A stretch of DNA of 64,000 bases from Marichromatium gracile (GCF_004343155.1 NZ_SMDC01000015.1:13955-77954), one strand, 5' to 3'; counted from the stretch's first letter, positions 45,159-54,262 are shown. Notes: generated by a model not told the origin, from the letters alone. Numbers and translations are program-made.

Positions 45159-45959
45159 TCAGCAGCCCTCGACGCCGCCCTGCCAGCCCGCCTCGGTGCG
45201 GGCGAAGCGCCAGCAAGCCGTGCCCACGAACCCGACGCCGTTCCAGGAACGCGGCTCGACCTGGATCTCGCGGGCATCGGCGCGGATCCAGTTGAAGGCG
45301 TTGGGCTCGCCCTTGTGCCGGGTGGAGACCGCAGTGCCCGCCTGGGCCACCACCACGCCCTCGGCGACGCCGGCATAGCCGCGGTGGAGATGGCCGCCGA
45401 GGATCAGATCGATGCGCGCGCGGCGCAGCCCCACCAGGGTGCGGCGCGCGCGCCCGACCAGACCACGGCGACGCAGCTCGGAGGAGAGCAGAAAGGGGTG
45501 GTGGGCGACGAGGACCCGCACCGCACCAGGCTCGGCGCGCGTCACCAGCCGCTCGATGCGCGCGAGCTGGGCGCGGTTGACGCGACCACGCGACCAATCG
45601 GGGTGCGGTCCCCAGCGCCGCGCGGTGTTGATGCCGACGGCGATGAAACCGGCGCCGTCGAGTTCGGGCTCGAGCGCGCGCCCGAGCCCGGCGCGCCAGC
45701 GCCCCCAGGGATCGATGAAGCGCAGCAGCGGTCGCCATCCGGGCAGATCGTGATTGCCCGGCACCGCCAGCACCGGCGCCGGTAGCCGGGCGATGAAGTC
45801 GGCGGCGGCGGCGAACTCGGCGGGGCGCGCACGCTGGGTAAGATCGCCGCTGAGCACCACCAGGTCGGGGGCCAGGGCGTGGAGTTCGGTCTGCAGCGCC
45901 GCGACGAGGTCGGGGGCGTCACGACCGAAATGGAGGTCGGAGAGATGGGCGATGCGCAT
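45159..45959 (-). CDS. Calcineurin-like metallophosphoesterase
   Basis: The 266-aa protein has the dinuclear metal motifs in order: SDLHFG (residues 7-12), SGDLTQR, GNHD, a histidine in VAHHPF and GGHLHRG. This pattern fits the Icc/CpdA-like branch (cyclic nucleotide or UDP-diacylglucosamine phosphoesterase relatives). No signal peptide. It follows the lipid kinase-like gene by four bases on the same strand, so a phospholipid-related role is possible. The substrate is not assigned. Confidence 0.9.
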   Translation of the reverse strand: MRIAHLSDLHFGRDAPDLVAALQTELHALAPDLVVLSGDLTQRARPAEFAAAADFIARLPAPVLAVPGNHDLPGWRPLLRFIDPWGRWRAGLGRALEPELDGAGFIAVGINTARRWGPHPDWSRGRVNRAQLARIERLVTRAEPGAVRVLVAHHPFLLSSELRRRGLVGRARRTLVGLRRARIDLILGGHLHRGYAGVAEGVVVAQAGTAVSTRHKGEPNAFNWIRADAREIQVEPRSWNGVGFVGTACWRFARTEAGWQGGVEGC

Positions 45960-45963
45960 CGGC

Positions 45964-46938
45964 TCAGACCGTCGGGCGCCCCGCGCGCGGTACCAGCACC
46001 GCCACCGTCGCGCGCTCCAGGGTGAAACGCAGCGGCGTGCGCAGCCGCACCCGCTCACCGTCGCACATCACCGAGACGGCGCGACGCCGACCGACGCCGA
46101 TCTCGGCGTGACTGGCCGAGGTGGCGAGCAGCGCGTCGTCCTGCTGCCAGGTGCCGAGCATCAGCCGCATCCCCAGACGCATCAGCTCGACACCCGAGGC
46201 GTCGCGTACGGCATAGAGCCCGAGCTGGCCGGCGTCGAGCCGAGGACGGCGCGGCACCGGACCGGGCCGGTCGTCGATCAGGTTGGCGGTGACCACCAAC
46301 GCCCGCGCGCGCAGTCGCTCGTGGCGCTCGGCGGTGCGCAACCGCAGACGCAGGTGGCGATAACGCTGGATCAGCGACAACCCCCGCCACACCAGCTTCG
46401 GCCACAGCACCCAGGGGCTGTTGCCGCGCGCGCGTTCACGCTCGCGCCAGCGCGCCAGCAGCGAGCCGAAACCGACCATGCAGGCACAGAGGAAGGGTTT
46501 GCCGTTGACCCGACCGAGATCGATATGACGCACCTCGGCGTCGAGCAGCGCATCGATCGCCGCCTCGGGAGCGAGCGGGATGCCGAGATCGCGCGCGGTC
46601 CAGTTCATGGTACCGCAGGGGATGATCGCGATCGGCACCGACCGACCGGCCAGGGCCTCGACCACCGCCAGCACGGTGCCGTCACCGCCGGCGACATAGA
46701 TGGCCTGATAGGTCACGCCCGAGAGCGCGGCGCGCAGCATCTCCTCGACCCGCCCGGCGACCAGCGCCAGCTCGTCGACCCGGCGCCCCTGCTCGCTCAG
46801 ACGCTGACGCAGCAGGTCCACCGCAGCCAGCGCCGCGGCGCTACCGGAGGCGCGATTGGCGACCACCAGCACCCGCACGCCGGCGCGCGCGCCGGGCGCG
46901 CTGGTGTGAGGCTGGAATGGCACTGCGGTGGCGAACAT
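45964..46938 (-). CDS. Diacylglycerol kinase-family (DAGK catalytic domain) protein
   Basis: The 324-aa soluble protein has a DAGK catalytic domain with the nucleotide-binding GGDGTVLAVVEAL near residue 85 and IPCGTMNWTARDLGIP, matching the YegS/BmrU branch of lipid kinases. The C-terminal beta-sandwich ends in a normal place. Substrates of this branch are lipids with a free hydroxyl; which one is unknown. The ATG at 46938 is preceded by AGGAGG. It is co-directional with the phosphoesterase and divergent from the patatin gene. Confidence 0.88.
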   Translation of the reverse strand: MFATAVPFQPHTSAPGARAGVRVLVVANRASGSAAALAAVDLLRQRLSEQGRRVDELALVAGRVEEMLRAALSGVTYQAIYVAGGDGTVLAVVEALAGRSVPIAIIPCGTMNWTARDLGIPLAPEAAIDALLDAEVRHIDLGRVNGKPFLCACMVGFGSLLARWRERERARGNSPWVLWPKLVWRGLSLIQRYRHLRLRLRTAERHERLRARALVVTANLIDDRPGPVPRRPRLDAGQLGLYAVRDASGVELMRLGMRLMLGTWQQDDALLATSASHAEIGVGRRRAVSVMCDGERVRLRTPLRFTLERATVAVLVPRAGRPTV

Positions 46939-47071
46939 GTGATGACTCCTCCTGGTCGGCTCGCGGTAGCGCGGCATCGCACTGATACATGGGGACAGAT
47001 TCACGCGGCTGAAGCCCCGTCATCGAAGCGACGCTTGATCCCCGGACGATGCGCTTATAACCTGATCGGCG

Positions 47072-47104
47072 GCGCGGCGAGGCCATCCGAGGGCCTCGCC
47101 GCGC
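47072..47104. other. Long perfect hairpin in a divergent upstream region
   Basis: A 13-bp perfect stem (GCGCGGCGAGGCC and complement) with a 7-nt loop lies between two divergent starts (46938 and 47208). TTATAA is seen about 15 bp to its left. Being upstream of both genes, it is not an ordinary terminator; it could be an operator, an mRNA leader hairpin or a REP-like relic. Confidence 0.5.
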
Positions 47105-47207
47105 GCATTGACACGGAGCACCCCGTCCCGCGACGAGGGTGCGTCAAGGATCGCGCGGCGCCGCCTGGCAACCCCGCCGACGAGCGGCACACCACTCGAG
47201 GTGTTCC

Positions 47208-48122
47208 ATGACCGAGTCGTTCGCCAGCGGTGCCCGGAGCTCGCACCAGACACATCAGGCCCGCCCCCCGGAGATCAACCGGCTGGTGCCCATCCTCGCC
47301 GGTGGCGGCACCCGGCTACCGGCCCACGTCGGCGTCATCCAGGCACTCGGCGAGCTCGATATCGACTGCGAACACATCGTCGGCGTCTCCGGCGGCAGCA
47401 TCGTTGCCGGGCTGTTCGCCGCCGGCTGGTCGGCCGAGGCGATGAAGGAGCTGGCGATCAATGTCGACTTCCGCCGGTTTCGCGACTTCAACCTCTATCA
47501 GCTGCTGTTTCGCGGCGGACTCTCATCGGGCGACGGCTTCGAGCGCTGGATGGACGAGATGCTCGAGGGCGCGCGCTTTCGCGATCTGTCGCGCACGCTC
47601 CATGTCGTCGCCACCGACGTGCGCAACGGCTCGCCGGTGGTCTTCGATCGCGATCACGACCCCGACATGCGCGTCTCCCAGGCGATCCGTTACTCGATGG
47701 GGATCCCGCTGCTGTTCGCCTATCGCGAGTACCGCCAACACCTGATGATCGACGGCTGCATCCTCTCCGAGGACGCGCTGCGTCGCGACTGGGCCGGCGA
47801 CGGCACCCCCAGCTGCTGCTTCCGACTGCGCGCCAACGAGCAGAACGAACGCCCGGCGGAGCGCCGCCGGGTACCGCTGCCGGGCTATCTGCAGATGCTC
47901 ATCCGCGCCTTCATGACCACGCTCTCGCGCGAGTTCGTCCAGGACGTCTTCTGGAACACCACTGTGGTGATCGACACCGGCGAGATCTCGCCGCTGGAGT
48001 TCCGTCTCAGCCCCGAGACCAAGCTCGAGCTCTACCAGGCCGGCTACCGCACCACCCTCGAGATCCTGCCGGTGAAGCTCGGCAAGCTCGTCGCCCAGCG
48101 CGGCACCGGGGCACCCGGCTGA
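47208..48122 (+). CDS. Patatin-like phospholipase
   Basis: The 304-aa protein has an oxyanion-hole segment GGGTRLPAHVGV (about residues 32-43), the nucleophile elbow GVSGGS (about 59-64) and a DG motif read as DGC (rather than DGG) near residue 184. Ser-Asp dyad hydrolases of this family cleave phospholipids or other acyl esters. No signal peptide, so it acts inside the cell. The ATG at 47208 was taken because family similarity begins soon after; a Shine-Dalgarno sequence is not obvious. A lipoprotein gene follows 64 bp later. Confidence 0.88.
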   Translation: MTESFASGARSSHQTHQARPPEINRLVPILAGGGTRLPAHVGVIQALGELDIDCEHIVGVSGGSIVAGLFAAGWSAEAMKELAINVDFRRFRDFNLYQLLFRGGLSSGDGFERWMDEMLEGARFRDLSRTLHVVATDVRNGSPVVFDRDHDPDMRVSQAIRYSMGIPLLFAYREYRQHLMIDGCILSEDALRRDWAGDGTPSCCFRLRANEQNERPAERRRVPLPGYLQMLIRAFMTTLSREFVQDVFWNTTVVIDTGEISPLEFRLSPETKLELYQAGYRTTLEILPVKLGKLVAQRGTGAPG

Positions 48123-48186
48123 CCCTGGCCACGCCCCCGCCCAGCAGCGAGAATGTCCGTCACCGCAACCGCGAGGAGACCCGCTC

Positions 48187-48633
48187 ATGTCCATCGGACA
48201 ACGCTCACTGACCCTGTTCGGCGCCGTACTGCTGGCCGGCTGCTCGGCCCCGGGCGAAGACGTCCGCGTCACCCTGTGCAAGGGACTGGTGCTCACCCAG
48301 GGCGCGGCCAGCGACTGGCAGATCGAGACCCGTCTGCCCGCTCAATATCGGGACCTCGAGGTCAGGCTGCAGTTCACCGACGGCGCCGGGCGGCAGGCCA
48401 GCGCGCAATGCTTCTATCCCTATCGCGCGGTCGAGGACGACGCCCTGGCGCTCGCCGACCCGCTCTCGGTCTATGGCACGGCGCCGACGCGACTGCGCAT
48501 CGACGGGCGCGAGTTCTCGCGCCAGGCGCTCGCCGAGGCGGTGAGCGCAGCAATGGGTGCGCAGGCCCGGGAGTGGGTCGAGGGGATGCGTGAAGGACTG
48601 GAGCAGACCGCACGCGAACTCGGCGGCGAATGA
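48187..48633 (+). CDS. Small outer-envelope lipoprotein of unknown function
   Basis: The 148-aa precursor has a lipoprotein signal peptide with lipobox LAGC (lipidated cysteine at about residue 18) and then SAPGED, without an Asp at +2, so outer-membrane sorting by the Lol system is expected. The rest is acidic with two cysteines (LCKG and QCFYPY) that may form a disulfide. I do not recognise a family. It ends at a GC-rich hairpin facing the convergent small ORF. Confidence 0.8.
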   Translation: MSIGQRSLTLFGAVLLAGCSAPGEDVRVTLCKGLVLTQGAASDWQIETRLPAQYRDLEVRLQFTDGAGRQASAQCFYPYRAVEDDALALADPLSVYGTAPTRLRIDGREFSRQALAEAVSAAMGAQAREWVEGMREGLEQTARELGGE

Positions 48634-48638
48634 GACCG

Positions 48639-48662
48639 CGCCCCCGGTCTGCACCGGGGGCG
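48639..48662. terminator. Convergent GC-rich hairpin
   Basis: A perfect 10-bp stem CGCCCCCGGT / ACCGGGGGCG with a CTGC loop lies between the convergent lipoprotein and 54-aa genes. No T-tract. Confidence 0.6.
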
Positions 48663-48673
48663 GGCGTGAGGGA

Positions 48674-48838
48674 TCAGCGCGAGACGTGCGAGCGGGTCAT
48701 CAGCTTGAGGATCTTCCAGTTGATGACGAGAAAACGCACGATCTGCCAGATCAGCGAGGTGCGCATGTAGCGGGTGAACCCGGTGGGCACCGGCGCGTAG
48801 TACTCCTGCTGGTAGGGCTCTTTGTTCTTGATCGGCAT
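48674..48838 (-). CDS. Small basic protein adjacent to sqr, 54 aa
   Basis: An ORF of 54 codons beginning MPIKNKEPYQQEYYAPVPTG, with a hydrophobic, amphipathic helix (about residues 26-47: TSLIWQIVRFLVINWKILKL) and a basic C terminus. A GAGAG box lies six bases before the ATG. It follows sqr on the same strand with a 76-bp gap that holds a GC palindrome. I recognise no family. The tyrosine-rich N terminus and single membrane-associating helix suggest a peripheral or bitopic membrane protein, perhaps accompanying the reductase. Confidence 0.7.
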   Translation of the reverse strand: MPIKNKEPYQQEYYAPVPTGFTRYMRTSLIWQIVRFLVINWKILKLMTRSHVSR

Positions 48839-48914
48839 GACGGTCTCTCTGTGTGGGGCGTCACGGGGCGCACGCGCCCCGCCATGACAAGGGTTGCGCT
48901 CGGCGCGGCATCAC

Positions 48915-50372
48915 TCAGTCCGGCAGCACCGACCAGCCCGGGCGCAGCTTGGCCTGGTAGATGAAGACGTGGTGCAGCAGATACTTCATCCAGTGTCCGG
49001 CCAGTCCGACCTCGCCGAAGGTGAGGTCCATGTCGCGACCGTACTCGGGATAGCGCTCATAGTCCGGCACCACCGGGAAGACGGTCATCGTCGCCGCGCT
49101 GCCGGTGAGCAGACCGGAGCCGGTCGAGGCCACGCAGGCGGCACCCATCTCGGCCATCGAGGCGGTATGGGTCGGCTCCTCGGCGCCGTTGAGCATGTCG
49201 CGGATACTGGTCGCCACCGCCTTGCCCATGGTCGCCGAAGGCATGCCGGTGCGCGGCGGCGTGGGGCTGATCGGGGTGCCGTTGGCGCTCTTCATCGGCT
49301 TGCTGATCGGGTGCGGCGGGGCGAAGGCGATGCCCACCGCGAACAGGTTGCGATAGGTCGGGTTCTGATAGGTCTTGGGCCAGTCCTCGGTGGTCCAGTC
49401 CTCGAACGCCTTGGGGGTGTAGTCGGCATCGACCTTCATGAAGCCGTTGGGCGCGAACAGGGTGCTGGTGATGTCCTCGCCGGCCTTGTCGAAGGCCTTG
49501 AGCAGGGCCCCGGCGAAGGGCGGGATGAGCATCGCGAAATCAAACGGCAACTCGCCATGGCTGCCGTCGAGCAGCTCGTAGTGGATCACCTTGGGCTCGA
49601 CCTTGTAGACATGGGCGCGGGTGATCCACTCCACTCCGCGCTCGGCCATCAGCGACTCGGCGAAGGTCTTGCCGTTGGTGACATAGCCGCCGCGGGTGAT
49701 GTGCACCCCGCCCATGCCGAAGTCACCGAGCTCGTACTCGTTGCTGATCCACACCAGCCGACCGAGCTGGCGCACCCCGGCGTCGCGCAGGCATTGGTCG
49801 ATGTTGTAGATGTACTCGAAGGCCGCGCCCTGGCAGGTGCACATGCCATGCCCGGTGCCGACCACGAAGGTGCGGCGCTCGCCCTGCTGCATCGCCGCGA
49901 TCGCCTCCTGCAACTGGGCGTTGGCCTCGAGGGCATGGCTCGCGGTGCACACCGAGGTGGTGTAGCCGCCCTCCGGTCCGAGCCCGGGGGTGGCGCCGAA
50001 GTTGAGCCTGGGACCGGTGGCGTTGACCAGGAAGTCGTAGTCGAGCGTGTCGGTCTGCCCGAGCCGCGCTGGGTCGGTGTACTCGATGCTGACATAGGGC
50101 CGCTCGCCCGCCTCCCCGCCCTCGGGGTGGATCGAGAGCGCCTTGGCCTGACGGAAGTCGATCTTGAGCTTCTTGTAGACCGGGGCCAGCTCGAAGGTGA
50201 CCTGTCGCTCGGTCATCTCACCGATCCCGACCCAGATGTTGGAAGGGATCCAGTTCCATTTGGCGTTGGGCGAGACCACCACGACCTGGTGCTTGCCCTT
50301 GACCCACTTGCCGAGATATCTGGCGACCGTGTGCCCAGAAATCCCTGCCCCGAGAATGACGATACGCGCCAT
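48915..50372 (-). CDS. sqr: Sulfide:quinone oxidoreductase-family flavoprotein
   Basis: The 485-aa protein has the FAD-binding GAGISGHTVARYL at residues 8-20, a second Rossmann strand (FVVGTGHG, about 169-176) and C-terminal FAVGIAFAPPHPISKP. Cysteines at 142 (SVCTASHA) and 178/180 (CTCQGAAFEYIYNID) lie where SQR redox cysteines are expected; a later one is in GAACVAST. A C-terminal amphipathic helix with KYLLHHVFIYQAKL could bind the membrane. It would oxidise sulfide and reduce quinone. Its length points away from the short type I enzymes; the SqrF-like class is a guess. Confidence 0.82.
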   Translation of the reverse strand: MARIVILGAGISGHTVARYLGKWVKGKHQVVVVSPNAKWNWIPSNIWVGIGEMTERQVTFELAPVYKKLKIDFRQAKALSIHPEGGEAGERPYVSIEYTDPARLGQTDTLDYDFLVNATGPRLNFGATPGLGPEGGYTTSVCTASHALEANAQLQEAIAAMQQGERRTFVVGTGHGMCTCQGAAFEYIYNIDQCLRDAGVRQLGRLVWISNEYELGDFGMGGVHITRGGYVTNGKTFAESLMAERGVEWITRAHVYKVEPKVIHYELLDGSHGELPFDFAMLIPPFAGALLKAFDKAGEDITSTLFAPNGFMKVDADYTPKAFEDWTTEDWPKTYQNPTYRNLFAVGIAFAPPHPISKPMKSANGTPISPTPPRTGMPSATMGKAVATSIRDMLNGAEEPTHTASMAEMGAACVASTGSGLLTGSAATMTVFPVVPDYERYPEYGRDMDLTFGEVGLAGHWMKYLLHHVFIYQAKLRPGWSVLPD

Positions 50373-50702
50373 GTGCTAACTCCACAGTGCTTGACCTGGC
50401 GGCTCCGGCGAGACCCGTGACCGGGGCGCGAAGGAATTCGTCGCGTGTGCGCCTGCTCCCCCCGAAGGGAGCCACCACCCACACCTCGAGCCATCCCTGC
50501 CGTCCCCGGCACAGCCGTGCAGAGCGACCTCAAGCCATTGATAAGAAAGGGCATCGACGATGCGATGACGACACCCCGCGCCGCGTCCGCTCGCCCTGGA
50601 CCGGCGATCGGCATCGCGGCAGAAAAACCATGAACTCGCGGTGGATGTCAAATCTCGTTGACGATGCCGCCGACACGGCGCTATGGCCGCGTCACCAACA
50701 GC
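50373..50702. other. Intergenic region upstream of sqr
   Basis: 330 bp between the sqr start and the stop of a GGDEF/EAL gene transcribed in the same direction. A minus-strand TTGACA occurs at 50646-50651, but no fitting -10 lies downstream. No credible ORF is seen. Confidence 0.4.
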
Positions 50703-52628
50703 TCAATGAGACCGCTCGGGCTCGAGGATGTTGCGCAGCGGCTCGGGACGGCCGATGAAGTAACCCTGAACGAAGTCGATGCCGATCTCCTCGAGCAGCG
50801 CCAGGGTGGCGTCGTTCTCGACGTGCTCGGCGATGGTGCGCTTGCCGAGGATCTTGCCGATGTCGTTGATCGAGCGGATCAGCGCAAGGTTGGCCGAGTC
50901 GGTGGCGATGCCCTGGACGAACTCGCCGTCGATCTTGAGGAAGTCGACCTCGAGGTCGCGCAGATAGAGATAGGAGGCATAGCCGCTGCCGAAGTCGTCG
51001 AGCGCGAAGCGACAACCGCGCGACTTGAGCCCGGCGATGAAACGACGTGCGGCCTGCAGGTCGGAGATGGCCACGGTCTCGGTGACCTCGAAGCAGATCT
51101 TGCCCGGCGTGGTGTCGAAGTGGCGAAGCTGCTCGAGCACATAGTCGAGGAAACCGCGACTGCCGAGCGAGTGACCGGAGAGGTTGATGGTGACATAGCC
51201 GAAGCGATCGAAGCGCTCGGCATGTTCGGCGAGCGTCTGCAGGACCGAGCGCACCACCCAACGATCGAGCTTCACCGACAGCCCGTAGCGTTCGGCGATC
51301 GGCAGGAACTGCCCCGGCGAGATCAGATCGCCATCCTCTCCCTTGAGTCGCAGCAGGATCTCGTAGTTGATCGGCTCGGCGGCGGCCTGCGGCGCCCTGG
51401 CGTTGGCCACGATCGGCTGCGAGAACAGCTCCAGGCGGTCCTCCTCGAGCGCCCGCACCAGCCGCGACAGCGCGTGCGCCTCGTTGTTGCGCCGCTTGAG
51501 CTTGCCGTCGTGCTCGCGATACAGCCGGACGTTGCCGCCGCCGACCTCCTGGGTCGAGAGACAGGCCGAATAGGCCTTGCGCAGCAGCTGCTCGCCCGAG
51601 TCGCCGTCACGATACTCGGCCACGCCGATACTCAGGCTGATGACGAAGCGATAGCCGCGAAAGCTGAACTGGAAGTCGTCGACCGCATCGCACAGCGACT
51701 CGGCCAGGGTCTCGACCCGGTCGGCCGCCCTGCCCTCGAGCAGGATGCCGAACTCGTCGTTACCGAGCCGTCCGAGCAGGCTCGCCCCGGCGAAATGCTC
51801 GCGCAGCAGCTCGGCGAGCACCCGGATCAGCTGATCGCCGGCGGCCTGACCGGCGGCGTCGTTGATCACCCGGAAGCGATCGATATCGACATGGATCAGC
51901 GCCCGCCCCCCGGCGCCGGGCGCAACCCGCCCCAGCGCCCGCGCCAACTCTGACTCGAAGGCGGCGCGATTGAGCAGCCCGGTGAGCGTGTCGAGTCGCG
52001 CCAGCCGATCGCGCAGCCGCGACTCGCGCACCAGCGCCGACTCGGCCGCCGAGCGCCGACGGCGCTCGGCATCGAGCGAGGCGTCGCAGTGACTGAGCGC
52101 GCGGCTGCGCTCGGCGATGGCCTCACGCTGGCCACGCACCAGCCGCCCGTGCTCGAGGGTCTGCGTCAACACGTCGCAGACCAGTTGCAACAGGCGCTCG
52201 TGCCAGCGCGAATAACGCCCGGCGGCAGGATGACCGACCACCAGCACGCCCTGCACCCGTCCCGCCGCGGCGAGCGGTGCGGCCAGCAGCGAACCGTGGA
52301 CCTCGCTGGCGCCGCGCAGGATCTCGCCGTCGGCGATGACGCGCGCGGCCAGCTCGTCGAGCGCCGCGCCGGGCGCATCGGCGTCATCGGGGTCGCGGCG
52401 GACATGGGCGGTGCAGACCAGCGCGCGGTCGTGCTGGAGATAGAGGGCGCAGCACTCGAGGTCGCGATGCGTGACACAGGCGCGGGCGGCGTGCGCGCAC
52501 AGCTCGGGTTCGTCGAGCGCCGTGGCGTCCGGCACCACCAGACTGCGCAGCATGCTCAGGGATTCGATCAGGGAAAGAATGCCGGAGTCCCCACCGGCGT
52601 CCATTGCACTGGGTTGGAAGATATCCAT
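50703..52628 (-). CDS. GAF-GGDEF-EAL protein with both catalytic motifs altered
   Basis: The 641-aa cytoplasmic protein has a GAF-like domain (about residues 30-180), a coiled linker, GGDEF (about 225-390) and EAL (about 400-635). The cyclase signature reads RLGNDEF and the EAL motif reads YEILLRL. Other EAL residues persist: INLSGHS, FEVTET, DDFGSGYAS, FLKIDGEFV, AEHVEN and QGYFIGRP. It may be a weak phosphodiesterase or a c-di-GMP receptor. The ATG at 52628 has AGAGG upstream. It follows the HDOD gene by eight bases and is likely co-expressed with it. Confidence 0.88.
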   Translation of the reverse strand: MDIFQPSAMDAGGDSGILSLIESLSMLRSLVVPDATALDEPELCAHAARACVTHRDLECCALYLQHDRALVCTAHVRRDPDDADAPGAALDELAARVIADGEILRGASEVHGSLLAAPLAAAGRVQGVLVVGHPAAGRYSRWHERLLQLVCDVLTQTLEHGRLVRGQREAIAERSRALSHCDASLDAERRRRSAAESALVRESRLRDRLARLDTLTGLLNRAAFESELARALGRVAPGAGGRALIHVDIDRFRVINDAAGQAAGDQLIRVLAELLREHFAGASLLGRLGNDEFGILLEGRAADRVETLAESLCDAVDDFQFSFRGYRFVISLSIGVAEYRDGDSGEQLLRKAYSACLSTQEVGGGNVRLYREHDGKLKRRNNEAHALSRLVRALEEDRLELFSQPIVANARAPQAAAEPINYEILLRLKGEDGDLISPGQFLPIAERYGLSVKLDRWVVRSVLQTLAEHAERFDRFGYVTINLSGHSLGSRGFLDYVLEQLRHFDTTPGKICFEVTETVAISDLQAARRFIAGLKSRGCRFALDDFGSGYASYLYLRDLEVDFLKIDGEFVQGIATDSANLALIRSINDIGKILGKRTIAEHVENDATLALLEEIGIDFVQGYFIGRPEPLRNILEPERSH

Positions 52629-52636
52629 GTCAACCT

Positions 52637-53533
52637 CTAGCTGAAGGCATCCGCCATCTCGCACAGATGCCCGATCCGGGCGCACCAGCGCGAAGCGGTC
52701 CGCCGCCATTCATCGGCCTCGACCCCCAACGCCGCAGGCGGCGCCAGGTCCAGATCCCCGGCCGTCTCCGGATGACGCTCGGCCAACGTCCCGAAGCGCT
52801 CGGCAAAGCCCACCAGCTGCACCAGCCGCCAGTACCCACCGCCATAGTCCGGCTCGCCGTGTCGCGCCATGGTCACGGCGAGCCCCGGCGGCAGCTGCCA
52901 GGCGCGCGCCAGCGCGGCCCCCGCCAGGCAGTGATCGAGTCCCAGCCGTTGTCGGGTCAACTCGGCGACCCCTCGCTCGGGGTCGTCGGCGGCGGCGATG
53001 AAGACCTCGTCCATGACCTCCGGCGTCAGGTGCACCAGCACCAGCAGCCCGAGGTTGTGCAACAGACCGGCGAGATAGACCCCGGCGAGGGTCTCCTCGC
53101 GATCGCCCGGCACCTTGGCCGCGAGCGCCTCGGCGAGCGTCGCGGTGAGCATCGCCCGACGCCAGTAGCGCCCGGGGTCGAATGCCGGACAGCGATCGCG
53201 CTCGAAGGGCGCGCTCAGCAGCAGACTGATGCTGAGGTCGCGCACCAGGCGCAAGCCCAGCACCCGGATCACCGCATCGCCGAGATCGCGCGCCGGGATG
53301 GGACCGGCGAAGAAGGCCGAGCGGGCGATCCCGAGCAGCCGCGCGGCGATCGGCGGGCTACGCTCGATCAGCTCGAGCACACGATTGACATCGAGCTCGG
53401 GGTCGACCAACTCGGCGAGCAGCACCTGCGCCTGCTCGGGAAGCGGCGGAAGGGACTGCAACTCGCGGATCAGCGTGCCGAGTCGGGCAGGCGGCGAGCA
53501 TGACGGGGATACGGCGGCGGGAACGTCTGTCAC
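52637..53533 (-). CDS. HDOD-domain signalling protein
   Basis: The 298-aa protein consists mainly of one HDOD domain: LPPLPEQAQVLLAELVDPELDVNRVLELIERSPPIAARLLGIARSA and VIRVLGLRLVRDLSISLLL, then LAGLLHNLGLLVLVH, in which the HD aspartate is Asn. That change is usual in HDOD proteins, which are regulatory rather than hydrolytic. It lies directly upstream of the GAF-GGDEF-EAL gene (eight-base gap), pointing to a joint c-di-GMP or motility signalling unit. The partner is not visible. Confidence 0.9.
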   Translation of the reverse strand: MTDVPAAVSPSCSPPARLGTLIRELQSLPPLPEQAQVLLAELVDPELDVNRVLELIERSPPIAARLLGIARSAFFAGPIPARDLGDAVIRVLGLRLVRDLSISLLLSAPFERDRCPAFDPGRYWRRAMLTATLAEALAAKVPGDREETLAGVYLAGLLHNLGLLVLVHLTPEVMDEVFIAAADDPERGVAELTRQRLGLDHCLAGAALARAWQLPPGLAVTMARHGEPDYGGGYWRLVQLVGFAERFGTLAERHPETAGDLDLAPPAALGVEADEWRRTASRWCARIGHLCEMADAFS

Positions 53534-53740
53534 TTGGAACTCGCGACATGCCCCGGCGCATCGCGCTCGACACCCCGGGGCATACAGAAACTCGGGCTAG
53601 CGCCCAACTCTACACTCGATTCTGCTCACGTGCAGGACCCAGATCCCAAAATCTCATATCTCACGACGGCTGACTATCCTTGGACGAACCGCCCCCCGAT
53701 CGTCACGGGGCCCAACGTCCAGTCGAAGGGAGGAGCCGAC

Positions 53741-54178
53741 ATGCGCCTGGAACAGCGACTCAACGCCCTGCTCTCGACCCTGTTCCGCTTCACCGAGAAG
53801 CTGGTGCTCACCGGCGTCGGCGTGCTCGCGCTGATGGGCATCGCGCAGCTGGTCTGGGGCATCGGCGAGCATCGCGAGGTGCGCCTCGAAGACCTGCTGC
53901 TGATGTTCATCTATATCGAGATCATGGCGATGACCCACGTCTATTTCGTGCGTCACGCCGTGCCCTTCACCTACCCGATGTTCATCGCCGTGACCGCGCT
54001 GTCGCGGCTGATCGTGCTCCAGGGCAAGAACATCGCCCCCGAGAACCTGCTCTACGAGGGCGGCGCCATCCTCTTGGTGAGCATCGCCATCCTCATCGTG
54101 CGCTACAGTCAGCGCTACAGCATCGACGCCGCCGGCGAGGCGACGCACCACGAGCCCGAGCCGACCGAGCACCGCTGA
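53741..54178 (+). CDS. psiE: Phosphate-starvation-inducible PsiE family membrane protein
   Basis: The 145-aa inner-membrane protein has about four hydrophobic helices (residues roughly 20-42, 53-72, 78-95 and 107-125), with the PsiE signature MFIYIEIMAMTHVYF and ENLLYEGGAILLVSIAILIVR. The function of the family is unknown apart from phosphate-linked expression in E. coli. The ATG at 53741 follows GGGAGGAG. The C-terminal tail is acidic and polar. Confidence 0.9.
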   Translation: MRLEQRLNALLSTLFRFTEKLVLTGVGVLALMGIAQLVWGIGEHREVRLEDLLLMFIYIEIMAMTHVYFVRHAVPFTYPMFIAVTALSRLIVLQGKNIAPENLLYEGGAILLVSIAILIVRYSQRYSIDAAGEATHHEPEPTEHR

Positions 54179-54262
54179 ACCATCGCCTTGCACCGGCGCA
54201 ACGCGTAAACTTGCGCCCCGGCCGCCACCCGCGGCCTGCTTCAAATCAGGAGATACCGAGAA

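Noticed and set aside
50646-50651. TTGACA on the minus strand upstream of sqr as a promoter
   Set aside because: No acceptable -10 hexamer lies 16-18 bp downstream.
54179-54262. Possible preQ1 riboswitch before queF
   Set aside because: The leader has neither the compact H-type pseudoknot pattern nor the A-rich tail expected of preQ1-I.
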